DNA of 64,000 bases from UPXZ01 sp964498765 (GTDB lineage: Bacteria > Bacteroidota > Bacteroidia > Bacteroidales > Paludibacteraceae). The notes below the pieces were generated by a model. The model ran no database searches and was not told the DNA's origin. It saw nothing but the letters and a program-made list of their open reading frames with translations. The position numbers and the translations under genes are program-made. Positions 18,829-28,519 of the stretch are shown piece after piece. Within the stretch, counting starts at the first letter, position 1; each line of letters opens with the position of its first letter. Location: NCBI GenBank assembly GCA_964498765.1, contig CAZCIU010000003.1, positions 1 through 64,000 on the forward strand, in the 5' to 3' direction.

Positions 18829-20004
18829 ATGAACAATTTTAATTTTTACAGTCCCACTTATTTTGAGTTTGGGAGAGACACAGAGGCAAAAGCCGGAAAA
18901 CTCGTAAAAAGATTTGGTGGAAAGAAAGTTTTAGTGCATTTTGGCGGAGGTTCGGTTGTAAAAAGCGGACTGCTAGAGCGTGTGATAAAATCCTTGGAGG
19001 AAGAAAAAATTGCACACATAGAATTGGGTGGAGTTGTACCAAATCCGCGTAGTGGCTTGGTTTACGAAGGCATTGAGCTTTGTCGAAAAGAGAATGTCGA
19101 TTTTATTTTGGCTGTTGGAGGTGGAAGCGTTATAGATTCGTCAAAAGCGATTGCCATCGGAGTGCCATACGAAGGCGATTTTTGGGATTTTTATCAAGGA
19201 ACTCCGATTAAAGAAGCACTTCCGGTTGCTACTGTTCTCACACTTTCCGCAGCAGGAAGCGAAGCGTCGCTTTCGTCGGTTATCACGCACGAAGATGGAA
19301 ATGTGAAACGTGGCACGGGCAGCAATTTAATTCGTCCTGTTTTCTCCATTCTTAATCCGGAACTTACCACTACTCTACCCGCTTACCAAACCGCTTGCGG
19401 TGCTACAGATATGTTTGCTCACGTACTGGAACGTTATTTCACAAACACAAAAAATGTGGAAATTACCGACCGGATTTGCGAAGGAATTTTGCTGACCATC
19501 ATCAATGAAACGCCAAAAGCATTGGCAAATCCTAACGATTATGACGCCAGAGCCAATATTATGTGGGCAGGAATGGTTGCACACAATGATATTTGCGGCG
19601 TAGGACGCGAGCAGGATTGGGGAACGCATCAGCTTGAGCACGAGCTTTCTGCGCTTTATGATGTGGCTCACGGAGCAGGATTGGCTGTAATGTTTCCGGC
19701 TTGGATGAAATTTGTTTACAAACAAGATATTCCAAGATTCGCTCAGTTTGCCACGCGAGTTTTTGGTTGCCAAATGGATTTTCAAAATTCTGAACGTACT
19801 GTTTTAGAAGGAATTAGACGTTTCGAAGAATTCCTGGTATCTATCGGAATGCCTATTCGTTTCAAAGAATTAGGAGCAAAAGCCGAGGATATTCCAACTT
19901 TAATCAAAATGTTAAAACTGGAGAAAAGAGGCGTTGGGAACTTCGTAAAACTTTCAGTAGAAGACATTGAAGCTATTTACAAATTAGCTGCAGACGTAAA
20001 ATAA
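18829..20004 (+). CDS. Iron-containing alcohol dehydrogenase (butanol dehydrogenase type)
   Basis: NAD(P)H-dependent aldehyde reduction, group III ADH. 391 residues with the GGGSVIDSSKAIA cofactor loop, ATDMFAHVLERYF and VAHGAGLAVMFPAWM, which contain the expected metal ligands (Asp, His, His), and DWGTHQLEHELS. It resembles the YqdH/BdhA subgroup. A fermentative or detoxifying role is plausible; the substrate cannot be fixed from sequence. Confidence 0.9.
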   Translation: MNNFNFYSPTYFEFGRDTEAKAGKLVKRFGGKKVLVHFGGGSVVKSGLLERVIKSLEEEKIAHIELGGVVPNPRSGLVYEGIELCRKENVDFILAVGGGSVIDSSKAIAIGVPYEGDFWDFYQGTPIKEALPVATVLTLSAAGSEASLSSVITHEDGNVKRGTGSNLIRPVFSILNPELTTTLPAYQTACGATDMFAHVLERYFTNTKNVEITDRICEGILLTIINETPKALANPNDYDARANIMWAGMVAHNDICGVGREQDWGTHQLEHELSALYDVAHGAGLAVMFPAWMKFVYKQDIPRFAQFATRVFGCQMDFQNSERTVLEGIRRFEEFLVSIGMPIRFKELGAKAEDIPTLIKMLKLEKRGVGNFVKLSVEDIEAIYKLAADVK

Positions 20005-20142
20005 TTCACGCAAATTTTCATTTATTTTGATAAAATAGAAATTTTCAATACGTGATAAATAGATCGATTGAAAACTTTTATCGGACTATGATTGTTTTAG
20101 AGCTAAACAAATAATTTAATCACAAAATATTCAATCAAAACA

Positions 20143-20697
20143 ATGAAACAATTTAATGTAGGAGTTATCGTAGGCAGTCTTAGAAAAGAGTCTTTTAACA
20201 GAAAAGCAGCAAAAGCGTTGGTTGAAAACGCACCAAGCAATTTGAGCTTTGAATTTATCGAAATTGGCGATTTAGCACTTTATAATGAAGAATACGATTC
20301 ACAAGCACCAGCTTCTTACACAGAATTTCGTAACAAAGTAAACAGCAAAGACGCTATTCTTTTCGTTACTCCGGAATATAACCGTTCAGTACCGGGAGTT
20401 TTGAAAAATGCTATCGATGTTGCATCACGTCCTTGGGGACAAAGCGTTTGGAATGCAAAACCTGCAGCTGTAGTAAGTGTAACTATCGGCGGTTTCGGAG
20501 CATTCGGGGCAAATCATCATTTACGTCAGACATTGGCTTTCCTTAATATGCCAGTTTTGGCTCAGCCGGAAGCATATATTAGCAATGCAATGAGCTTATT
20601 TGATGAAGCAGGAAAACTGACAAACGACAGCACAAAAGAATTCTTTACCAACTTTATGCAAGCATTTGCTGCATTTGTTGAGCATAACGTAGCATAA
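20143..20697 (+). CDS. NADPH-dependent FMN reductase family protein
   Basis: 184-residue flavodoxin-like protein with the FMN phosphate loop GSLRKESFNRKAAKAL at the N-terminus and PEYNRSVPGVLKNAIDVASRP in the middle, as in ChrR/YieF and azoreductase relatives. Likely a soluble quinone or xenobiotic reductase. It has its own terminator. Confidence 0.88.
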   Translation: MKQFNVGVIVGSLRKESFNRKAAKALVENAPSNLSFEFIEIGDLALYNEEYDSQAPASYTEFRNKVNSKDAILFVTPEYNRSVPGVLKNAIDVASRPWGQSVWNAKPAAVVSVTIGGFGAFGANHHLRQTLAFLNMPVLAQPEAYISNAMSLFDEAGKLTNDSTKEFFTNFMQAFAAFVEHNVA

Positions 20698-20735
20698 TTA
20701 CGATTTTCGTAATTCATATAAAATAACTACTTTTG

Positions 20736-20764
20736 ACTTCCCATTTCTGAGTGAAATGGGAAGT
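20736..20764 (+). terminator. Terminator between the FMN reductase and aroA
   Basis: Arms 20736-20747 and 20753-20764 pair perfectly around TGAGT, followed by TTTTG. The aroA ATG lies only 23 bases after it, unusually close. Confidence 0.85.
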
Positions 20765-20787
20765 TTTTGTTTATAATCAGCAAAGCC

Positions 20788-22023
20788 ATGGCGACAGAAA
20801 AATTACTTTCACTTTCTCCCCAACATCTCAATCTCGAAATATATCTTCCGGCATCCAAAAGCATCAGTAATAGAGCTTTGATTTTGAATGCTTTATCATA
20901 CAGTCCTTATGATGTGGAAAATCTTTCGGACTGCGATGACACACGCGTAATGGTAGAAGTTTTTGACAGTAACAGCAACCATTTTGATGTGGGAGCAGCC
21001 GGAACTTCCATGCGATTTCTGACCGCTTTTCTTTCAAAAACGGTGGGCGAATGGACGATTACCGGAAGTGAAAGAATGAAAAACCGTCCGATTAAAGTTT
21101 TAGTGGATGCGCTGAATTCTTTAGGAGGAAAAATAGAATATCTTGATAAAGAAGGATTTCCTCCGTTAAAAATCTACGGAAGCGCATTGATGGGTGGTGA
21201 AATAAGTTTGAATGGAGGCATCAGCAGCCAATATATTTCAGCTTTGATGATGATAGCGCCGTATATGCAAAACGGTCTAACAATCACATTAGAAGGAAAT
21301 GTCATTTCAAAACCTTACATCCAAATGACGCAAAAAATGATGGAGGATTTCGGTGTTAAACTTGAATTTTCTGAGAATATTATTGAAATAAAAGCGCAGA
21401 ATTACAGACCAATTCGCTATCGTGTGGAATCGGACTGGTCTGCAGCGTCCTATTGGTACGAAATATTGACATTTGTCGAAGTTGGAATAATTAGGCTGAA
21501 CGGACTGAATAAAAACAGCCTTCAAGGCGATAGCGAAGTCGCTGAAATTTTTCAAAATTTTGGAATTGAAACTGAATATTTTGAGAACTATGTGGAGCTT
21601 AGCAAAAATCCAACTTTCCAAGCTCAAAATTTATCTATTTTTGAATACGATTTTACAAATGTTCCCGATTTGGCACAAACGGTTGTGGTAACTTCCTGTC
21701 TGATGAACAGACCATTTCATTTCAAAGGTTTGCAAAGTTTAAAAATCAAGGAAACCAACCGTGTGGCTGCTTTAATTAATGAATTAAAAAAACTCGGATT
21801 TGTACTGACAGAGCCTGAAGAAGGCGAATTGGTATGGAATGGCGAAAAATGCATAGCAGATGAAATGCCTTCTATAGCTACTTACGAAGACCATCGAATG
21901 GCAATGAGTTTTGCTCCCGCAGCCTTATTTAGCCCACTGAAAATTGAAAATCCGGAAGTCGTATCCAAGTCATACCCGAGCTTTTGGAGCGATATAGCTA
22001 TGATTTCCAGCAAGATAAGCTAA
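20788..22023 (+). CDS. aroA: 3-phosphoshikimate 1-carboxyvinyltransferase (EPSP synthase)
   Basis: Sixth step of the shikimate pathway. With the ATG at 20788 the protein has 411 residues; an in-frame TTG at 20767 lies inside the U-tract of the preceding terminator and is rejected. Visible motifs: LPASKSISNRALILNAL, GAAGTSMRFLTAFLS (PEP site) and ETNRVAALINELKKLG, with DHRMAMSFAPAAL near the C-terminus. Slightly short and divergent, as usual for Bacteroidota AroA. It stands alone, away from other aro genes. Confidence 0.93.
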   Translation: MATEKLLSLSPQHLNLEIYLPASKSISNRALILNALSYSPYDVENLSDCDDTRVMVEVFDSNSNHFDVGAAGTSMRFLTAFLSKTVGEWTITGSERMKNRPIKVLVDALNSLGGKIEYLDKEGFPPLKIYGSALMGGEISLNGGISSQYISALMMIAPYMQNGLTITLEGNVISKPYIQMTQKMMEDFGVKLEFSENIIEIKAQNYRPIRYRVESDWSAASYWYEILTFVEVGIIRLNGLNKNSLQGDSEVAEIFQNFGIETEYFENYVELSKNPTFQAQNLSIFEYDFTNVPDLAQTVVVTSCLMNRPFHFKGLQSLKIKETNRVAALINELKKLGFVLTEPEEGELVWNGEKCIADEMPSIATYEDHRMAMSFAPAALFSPLKIENPEVVSKSYPSFWSDIAMISSKIS

Positions 22024-22058
22024 GAGAAGAAAAATCTTATTATTTCAATAAAAAGTTA

Positions 22059-22066
22059 TATCTTTG
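22059..22066 (+). promoter_or_regulatory. -7 promoter element for spt
   Basis: TATCTTTG, a perfect consensus match, 25 bases before the spt ATG. Confidence 0.7.
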
Positions 22067-22091
22067 CAACCTGAAATTGTAAATAAATAAA

Positions 22092-23279
22092 ATGAGTTAT
22101 TTAAGCGATCTTTTGGCTCAATATCAGGAGCCTCAAAAAGTGAAAGAAATTGGAGTTTATCCTTACTTTCGCCCTATCGAGTCTGATCAGGATACAGTGG
22201 TTCAAATCAACGGGAAACCGGTTTTGATGTTCGGTTCAAATAGCTATTTAGGCCTTACTAACCACCCCAGACTGAAAGAAGCTGCCATTAAGGCAGTTGA
22301 AAAATACGGAACCGGATGCGCCGGCTCACGTTTTTTGAATGGAACACTTGATATTCATATCGAGTTGGAAGAACGATTGGCAAAACTGGTACATAAAGAA
22401 TCAGCTTTGGTTTATGCTACTGGATTTACTGTAAATTCAGGTGTAATTCCTTGTTTGGTAGGTCGTGAAGATTACCTTATTTTCGATGAGCGCAATCATG
22501 CGTCAATCATTGAAGGGAAAAGACTCACATTCGGTAAAGCATTGAAATACAAACACAATGACATAGATCATTTGGAAAAAGTGCTAAAAAAATGTGAGAT
22601 TGACAAGGTAAAACTGATTGTAGCTGACGGAGTTTTCAGCATGGAAGGCGATGTAGCTCCACTGCCGAAAATGGTAGAATTAGCTAAAAGATACAATGCT
22701 TCGCTTTATGTTGACGAAGCACACTCATTAGGTGTTTTTGGTGCTACAGGTGCCGGAGTTAGCGAGCATTTCGGCGTTTCAAAAGACGTAGATTTGATAA
22801 TGGGAACTTTCAGTAAATCGCTGGGCACAATCGGCGGATTTATTGCTGCTGACGAAAACATCATCAATTACCTGAAACATACTTCGCGTACGCTGATTTT
22901 CAGTGCGTCTATTACTCCAGCTTCTACTGGTTGTGTACTGGCCGCATTGGATGTTATGGCTGAAGAACCTTGGAGACAAGATCAACTTTGGGCTAATACA
23001 AAACGTGCAAAAGCAGGTTTTGAGAAAGCCGGATTTGAAATCGGTCCAACCGAAACTCCAATTATTCCATTGTACGTTCGCGATAATATGAAGACATTTA
23101 CATTGACAAAAATGCTGATGGACGACGGCGTATTTGTAAATCCGGTGGTAACTCCAGCAGTCAGCCCTGAGGACACGCTAATCCGCTACTCTCTGATGGC
23201 AACGCACACTTTTGATCAGATTGACGAATCAATCGAGAAAATCTCAAAAGCAGCACGCCAACTAGGAATTATCGAATAA
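22092..23279 (+). CDS. spt: Serine palmitoyltransferase (alpha-oxoamine synthase)
   Basis: PLP enzyme condensing serine with an acyl-CoA to start sphingolipid synthesis. 395 residues: FGSNSYLGLTNHPRLKEAA, GTGCAGSRFLNGT, DEAHSLGVFGATGAG (PLP-binding Asp) and GTFSKSLGTIGGF with the Schiff-base lysine. KBL and BioF are close paralogues; I favour Spt because the N-terminus (YFRPIESDQDTVVQINGKPVLMFGSNSY region) matches the Bacteroides Spt pattern. Single-gene unit with its own promoter and terminator. Confidence 0.85.
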   Translation: MSYLSDLLAQYQEPQKVKEIGVYPYFRPIESDQDTVVQINGKPVLMFGSNSYLGLTNHPRLKEAAIKAVEKYGTGCAGSRFLNGTLDIHIELEERLAKLVHKESALVYATGFTVNSGVIPCLVGREDYLIFDERNHASIIEGKRLTFGKALKYKHNDIDHLEKVLKKCEIDKVKLIVADGVFSMEGDVAPLPKMVELAKRYNASLYVDEAHSLGVFGATGAGVSEHFGVSKDVDLIMGTFSKSLGTIGGFIAADENIINYLKHTSRTLIFSASITPASTGCVLAALDVMAEEPWRQDQLWANTKRAKAGFEKAGFEIGPTETPIIPLYVRDNMKTFTLTKMLMDDGVFVNPVVTPAVSPEDTLIRYSLMATHTFDQIDESIEKISKAARQLGIIE

Positions 23280-23339
23280 GATAAGACAATGCCTTACACA
23301 AGGTAAATTATTGAATTATACTAATTTACATACTAAAAT

Positions 23340-23392
23340 GATTATCTATAATGTAAACTTCAAAAGGGAATATTATAGATAATCTTTTTTTC
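23340..23392 (+). terminator. spt terminator
   Basis: GATTATCTATAAT (23340-23352) is perfectly complementary to 23372-23384, followed by a T7 run. The loop is about 19 bases. Confidence 0.85.
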
Positions 23393-23446
23393 ACTATTTT
23401 ACTAATGCTCTTCGCCCTCAAGGGCTGGAGCTAATTTTTTCTAACA

Positions 23447-25063
23447 ATGATTACTGTTTCAAATCTAGCAATTCAATTCGGGAAACGTGTGCTTTTTTCG
23501 GATGTCAACCTTAAATTTACACCCGGAAACTGCTACGGCGTTATCGGTGCAAACGGTGCCGGAAAATCTACGCTAATCCGCATGTTGAGCGGAGAACTGG
23601 ATCCAACTCGCGGCTCAATTCAGTTCGGTCCGGGCGAGCGACTTTCTGTTTTAAAGCAAGATCACTTTGAGTTTGATGAATTTAGCGTGATAGATACGGT
23701 AATGATGGGTCACGACAAGCTGTGGCAAGTAAAATCTGAAAAAGACGCCATTTATCTAAAAGAAGATTTTTCTGATGAAGATGGAATGCGTGCTTCGGAA
23801 CTGGAAGAGCAATTTGCTGAAATGAATGGCTGGAATGCTGAAAGTGATGCTGCAATGCTTCTCAGCGGACTTGGAATCAAAGAAGACAAGCACTATATGC
23901 TGATGGGAGAATTGAGCGGAAAAGAAAAAGTGAAAATTCTTTTGGCACGTGCTTTATTCGGAAAACCGGACAATCTCTTACTTGACGAGCCGACCAACGA
24001 CCTTGACCTTGAAACAGTTATGTGGTTGGAAGATTATTTGGCAAATTATGAAAATACGGTTTTAGTCGTTTCGCACGACCGCCATTTCTTAGATTCGGTA
24101 AGTACTTATACAGTGGATATTGACTACGGAAAAATTTCGCTTTTTGCAGGAAACTACACTTTCTGGTATGAATCCAGTCAGCTGGCTCTGGAGCAACAAC
24201 GCAACCAAAACAAGAAAGCCGAAGAGAAAAAGAAAGAATTGGAAGAATTTATTCGCAGATTTAGTGCCAACGTGGCAAAATCACGTCAGGCAACCAGTCG
24301 TAGAAAAATGATTGAAAAGCTAAATGTAGAGGAAATCCAACCTTCAACTCGCCGCTATCCGGGAATTATTTTCACGCCGGAACGTGAACCGGGAAATATG
24401 GTTTTGGAAATATCCGGATTGGGAAAAACTGCTGATGACGGCACTGTGCTTTTCAAAGACGTGAATTTCAATGTAGAAAAAAATGATAAAATTGCTTTCG
24501 TTAGCCGTGATCCGCGTGCTATGACTGCATTTTTTGAAATCATCAATGGGCACGATAAAAATCACGAAGGAAATTATAACTGGGGCGTAACCATTACAAA
24601 CGCATATTTGCCATTGGATAATTCTGATTTTTTCAATACAGATTTGAATATTTCAGATTGGTTTGCTCAGTTTTCTAGCGACACGACTGAATCGTTTATT
24701 CGCAGCTATTTAGGAAAAATGCTTTTTAGCGGCGAAGATATTTTCAAGAAAGCAACCGTACTTTCCGGAGGTGAAAAAATGCGCTGTATGATTGCGCGTA
24801 TGATGCTTGCCAACGCGAATGTAATGGTACTTGATTCGCCAACTAACCACCTGGATTTGGAATCCATTCAGGCTTTCAACAACACGCTGATTAATTTCAA
24901 AGGAAATGTGCTTATGTCATCGCACGACCGTGAATTTATCCACTCGGTTTGTAATCGTATTATCGAATTGACGCCAAACGGCATCATTGACAAACAAATG
25001 GATTACGATGATTATTTGGTATCGGATGATATTAAGGCCGTACAGGAAAGAATGTACAAATAA
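23447..25063 (+). CDS. ABC-F family ATPase with one degenerate ATP site
   Basis: Soluble two-NBD ABC-F protein, 538 residues, of the kind that acts on ribosomes (YbiT/EttA/Uup class). NBD1 has Walker A GANGAGKST (about 34-42), Walker B LLLDEPT (177-183) and SHDR, but a non-standard signature LSGKEK (156-161). NBD2 has a good signature LSGGEK (439-444) but a lost Walker A (SRDPRAMT, 353-360) and Walker B glutamate changed to serine (LDSPT). Thus the site built from NBD1 Walker A and NBD2 signature is intact, and the opposite one is decayed. The linker between NBDs is charged and helical (about 240-300). Confidence 0.88.
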   Translation: MITVSNLAIQFGKRVLFSDVNLKFTPGNCYGVIGANGAGKSTLIRMLSGELDPTRGSIQFGPGERLSVLKQDHFEFDEFSVIDTVMMGHDKLWQVKSEKDAIYLKEDFSDEDGMRASELEEQFAEMNGWNAESDAAMLLSGLGIKEDKHYMLMGELSGKEKVKILLARALFGKPDNLLLDEPTNDLDLETVMWLEDYLANYENTVLVVSHDRHFLDSVSTYTVDIDYGKISLFAGNYTFWYESSQLALEQQRNQNKKAEEKKKELEEFIRRFSANVAKSRQATSRRKMIEKLNVEEIQPSTRRYPGIIFTPEREPGNMVLEISGLGKTADDGTVLFKDVNFNVEKNDKIAFVSRDPRAMTAFFEIINGHDKNHEGNYNWGVTITNAYLPLDNSDFFNTDLNISDWFAQFSSDTTESFIRSYLGKMLFSGEDIFKKATVLSGGEKMRCMIARMMLANANVMVLDSPTNHLDLESIQAFNNTLINFKGNVLMSSHDREFIHSVCNRIIELTPNGIIDKQMDYDDYLVSDDIKAVQERMYK

Positions 25064-25090
25064 GATTTCTCAAGAAATTCAAACATAAAA

Positions 25091-25120
25091 AAATCGCTAA
25101 GAATTAATTCTTAGCGATTT
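25091..25120. terminator. Bidirectional terminator, perfect 30-base palindrome
   Basis: 25091-25105 and 25106-25120 are exact complements with A and T runs outside. The stop codon of the convergent NlpC/LysM gene (25104-25106) lies at the palindrome centre. Confidence 0.88.
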
Positions 25121-26456
25121 TTATTTTATCTCCAACTTTGATTTTATCACTTAAATTCGGGTTCCAATCTCTGATTTCAGTTACAGAACATTTGTACATT
25201 CTTGCAATCGCGTAAAGCGATTCACCGGATTGAACTGTATGAGTAATCGTTTTTGGTGAACTAACTTGCTGAAAATCAGTAATATTTTCTGAAACAGTTG
25301 CAGAATTTTCAATTTTAAGCATTTGTCCTGCTGCAATGGAATTATTGGATAGATTATTCAGTCGCTTCAGTTCATCTACGGTAATATTGTATTTTTTAGA
25401 AATTGAATAAAGCGATTCTCCGGCAGCAACTTTGTGCTTTGAAGTGCTTGAAGTTCTTGGTTCAGTATTGATTTGATGATTACTCTCCTTCACTGTTTTT
25501 TCCACCAAATCAATGTTTTGTTCAACTTTTTCTGGTTTAATATCTTCTGGTTTTTCCTCAACTACAATTTCATTGACTTGCACAGCATTTGGCTTTTCAA
25601 CTTTATTTTGAAATTCATCTATCAGAGGCACAAATTTCAGTTTTGGTTTTTCGACCGCTTCTGCAATCATCAATCGCTGTCCGCGTTTGATTTTCTTTGA
25701 TTTCAGATTATTCAAGTGCATCAAAGTTGAAATGGGAACGTCATATTTTATGGCGATTGCAGAAAGATTTTCGCCTTTCTTTACGTTGTGATATTGAGCA
25801 TCACTGATGTTTTTTCTTTCAGAAACAGTATTTTTGTTAGAATTATGAGAATTGGAGGAGACAGAATTCAGAGCTGAACTGGCTGAAATGGAAGTTAAGT
25901 AAGAAGTTTTATCAATCACCCTACCCGCCTTCAGATAGCGAGATGCATAATATGCCTCGTTGGAAGATGAAACGATAACGCCTTTATTCACAGAAGCATG
26001 AATAAATTTGAATTCTCCGTTTCCTTTATTTTCGGTCACAATTCCCACATGACCAACGTTTCCGTTGTGACTGCGGCCTTCAAAAAACACCAAATCACCG
26101 GTTTTAAGGTCTCTTTTGGAAACAGCTGGAAATTGCTTGGCTTGATCTCTGGAAGAGCGATCCAGATTATAGCCAAACTCCCGATAAACGTGCGATGTAA
26201 ATCCTGAACAATCAAATCCTCTGGAAGTTGTGCCGCCGTATCTGTAAGGCGTTCTGAGGTATTTCATTCCATAATTTATGATTGAATCTTGCAAGGCAAT
26301 CTGGTTAATTTCGGCTTTTGAAGCAGAATTATTACCCGAAGAAGATGCTGAAATATGGGATTTTGAAGAGCAGGAAATGCAAAATATGCTGATAAAAAAT
26401 AGTATATAAACTTTTCTTTTCACAATGCGCCAATTAAAATTTGAGAATAACTGCAA
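25104..26456 (-). CDS. NlpC/P60 cell-wall hydrolase lipoprotein with three LysM repeats
   Basis: 450 residues. A hydrophobic N-terminus ends in the lipobox FCISC; the real start may be the internal GTG that gives VKRKVYILFF. Residues about 55-170 are an NlpC/P60 peptidase with the catalytic Cys in RGFDCSGF, His in NVGHVGIV and a third polar residue in FIHAS. Three LysM modules follow at about 223-264, 343-385 and 406-449 (pattern H-V-x-x-G-E-S/N-L). Probably an outer-membrane lipoprotein cleaving peptidoglycan stem peptides. Order peptidase-then-LysM is the reverse of many Firmicutes homologues. Confidence 0.88.
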   Translation of the reverse strand: MQLFSNFNWRIVKRKVYILFFISIFCISCSSKSHISASSSGNNSASKAEINQIALQDSIINYGMKYLRTPYRYGGTTSRGFDCSGFTSHVYREFGYNLDRSSRDQAKQFPAVSKRDLKTGDLVFFEGRSHNGNVGHVGIVTENKGNGEFKFIHASVNKGVIVSSSNEAYYASRYLKAGRVIDKTSYLTSISASSALNSVSSNSHNSNKNTVSERKNISDAQYHNVKKGENLSAIAIKYDVPISTLMHLNNLKSKKIKRGQRLMIAEAVEKPKLKFVPLIDEFQNKVEKPNAVQVNEIVVEEKPEDIKPEKVEQNIDLVEKTVKESNHQINTEPRTSSTSKHKVAAGESLYSISKKYNITVDELKRLNNLSNNSIAAGQMLKIENSATVSENITDFQQVSSPKTITHTVQSGESLYAIARMYKCSVTEIRDWNPNLSDKIKVGDKIKIAKN

Positions 26457-26517
26457 AAATAGGAATTTAGCACTATGAAACAGACTTTAGCCACTATAAT
26501 TTAACAAAAAATAAAAA

Positions 26518-27498
26518 CTAATTCCAATATTTGAGAAGTTCACGCAAAAGGACATCAATGCTTTCAAAAAGATTATCCTTGAAAAGCCAGCCATTTTCTG
26601 TGATTTCGATGTGATTTTCTGCATCGTTTTCCACACTGAAACCCGCTCTGGCAAGCGCACGGAAAGTCCAGTACAGTTTTGTTTTTTCGTAAGAATGCAC
26701 ACTGATTTTTTTAGTCAGCTTGTAATTCATCGAAAAGTTGCCGTTCGTGGCATTGAAATAGTAAGCCTTACTTTTGAATACGTCATTAAATATACCGTTC
26801 AACACCAAATCTTCCGGCACGCCGCTGATAACTCCATCAAGCATTTTCATCAGCCAAATTCGGTCGGCAGCTTGCAGAGCCAAATCCAGTTCGTGCGTTG
26901 AAATGATGATTGCTTTTCCGGTTTGATGTGCTAATTTGTGTAGCAAAAGCATGATTTCCACCCGATTAGGCAAATCCAGATGCGCAGTTGGCTCATCTAA
27001 AAAAATCAAAGGTGTATCTTGTGCTAATGCTTTCGCAATCATCACGCGCTGTTTTTCTCCATCGGAAAGTCGGCTAAACAAATGCGACGATTTATGTTCC
27101 AAATTTACCAATCGAATTGAATCATTGATTTCTTCTTTTCCAGCATCAGACATTCCACCAAGCCAACGCGTGTATGGGTGCTGCCCAAGTGCCACAATGT
27201 CCTTGACAGTCGCATTTTCCACTTCAACTCTGTCTGTTAGTACGAGGGCTATTTTAAGCGCCAATTCTTTTTGAGAATAGTCCGAAACGAGTTTTCCATC
27301 AATTTTTACTTCACCGCCAAGTGATTTTTGAATGCCGGCTAAGCTCCGCATCAAAGTCGATTTTCCACAGCCATTCGGACCTAATAGACAAACCATTTCG
27401 CCCGAAAAAAGTTCCAAATTCAGATTTTTCTGGACAAAGTGCTGATTTTTACCTTTGCCGTAACCGATGGATAAATTATGTGTGGAAATTATTGGCAT
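26518..27498 (-). CDS. ABC transporter ATPase, FecE/BtuD family
   Basis: 326 residues. Walker A LGPNGCGKST, signature LSDGEKQRVMIAKAL and Walker B LIFLDEPTAHLD are intact. About 80 residues after the NBD (from roughly 245) form an extension not found in E. coli BtuD/FecE. Energises import of a metal chelate with the permease whose gene ends one base before this start. Substrate could be cobalamin, heme or a siderophore; see the binding-protein entry. Confidence 0.9.
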   Translation of the reverse strand: MPIISTHNLSIGYGKGKNQHFVQKNLNLELFSGEMVCLLGPNGCGKSTLMRSLAGIQKSLGGEVKIDGKLVSDYSQKELALKIALVLTDRVEVENATVKDIVALGQHPYTRWLGGMSDAGKEEINDSIRLVNLEHKSSHLFSRLSDGEKQRVMIAKALAQDTPLIFLDEPTAHLDLPNRVEIMLLLHKLAHQTGKAIIISTHELDLALQAADRIWLMKMLDGVISGVPEDLVLNGIFNDVFKSKAYYFNATNGNFSMNYKLTKKISVHSYEKTKLYWTFRALARAGFSVENDAENHIEITENGWLFKDNLFESIDVLLRELLKYWN

Positions 27499-27499
27499 T

Positions 27500-28492
27500 T
27501 TATTTTTTTCTAAGAATTACCCAAATGATAATCGGTGCGCCGAAAAGCGAACTTATCGTGTTTATTGGCAATGTATAAGTTGGAATTTGTGAAACAATAT
27601 CGCAAATTAAAATCAAAATTGCACCCAGCAAAATGCTTGCAGGAATGAGAATACTGTGTTTGGATGATTTGAAAATGCCGCGTGCAATGTGCGGAATTGC
27701 AATTCCAACAAATCCAATCGGTCCGGTAAAAGCAGTAATTGCTCCGGCTAGAACACTCGTAATCAAAACAATGAAAGTTCGTGTTTGCACAATGGAAATT
27801 CCAAGTCCTTTTGCGTAATTTTCACCCAAAAGCAGTCCATCTAAGCGTTTTTGAATAAAAAATGCAGCCACCAAAGCAAGAATAACTATCGGACTTAAAA
27901 TCTGAAGATGTTGCCAACTCACAGCACTCAAACTACCCAAATTCCACATTATGAACAGCTTAATTGCATCCGGATTGCTGAAAAACTGCAAAACACCAAC
28001 AATGCTTGAAACAATCGTTCCGAACATTATTCCGACAATCAGCAGCGAAACCGCGCTTTGAACTTTGAAGGAAACACCGACTACGAGCATCATTACCAGC
28101 GCAGCTCCGGCAATTGCAGCAATAATTGAAATCCAGGAGCTCGCAGCACCGATAAACATTCCGCCTGCCATCATCACCAACGCTACTCCTAAACTCGCTC
28201 CGGAACTCACGCCAAGTACATACGGATCGGCAAGTGGATTACGGAAAAGCGTCTGCATCAGAAGTCCGGCCACGGAAAGTGCCGATCCGGCAAGAATGGC
28301 TGTAATAGCTTTGGGAAGTCGAAAATTCAATAAAATCTCCGAATTAATCTCATCATTTCCATTGCCGCTAAACGTTTTCACCACTTCAGCAATGGGAATA
28401 CGAATGCTGCCCCACGCCAAATCAAGGACGAAAAGCAGCATTAATAAGATTATCAAAGCGAGAAAAATGATTGAATTTTTAGACCGATTCAT
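27500..28492 (-). CDS. FecCD-family ABC transporter permease
   Basis: 330 residues with about ten hydrophobic segments. Family motifs include RLPKAITAILAGSALSVAGLLMQTLFRNPLADPYVLGVSSGA near residues 53-95 and GPIGFVGIAIPHIARGI near 260, the FecCD/BtuC signature and coupling-helix region. Probably functions as a homodimer in the inner membrane with the adjacent ATPase. Confidence 0.92.
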   Translation of the reverse strand: MNRSKNSIIFLALIILLMLLFVLDLAWGSIRIPIAEVVKTFSGNGNDEINSEILLNFRLPKAITAILAGSALSVAGLLMQTLFRNPLADPYVLGVSSGASLGVALVMMAGGMFIGAASSWISIIAAIAGAALVMMLVVGVSFKVQSAVSLLIVGIMFGTIVSSIVGVLQFFSNPDAIKLFIMWNLGSLSAVSWQHLQILSPIVILALVAAFFIQKRLDGLLLGENYAKGLGISIVQTRTFIVLITSVLAGAITAFTGPIGFVGIAIPHIARGIFKSSKHSILIPASILLGAILILICDIVSQIPTYTLPINTISSLFGAPIIIWVILRKK

Positions 28493-28519
28493 TCCAAGTT
28501 TTTAGTTCAATTCTGCTTT

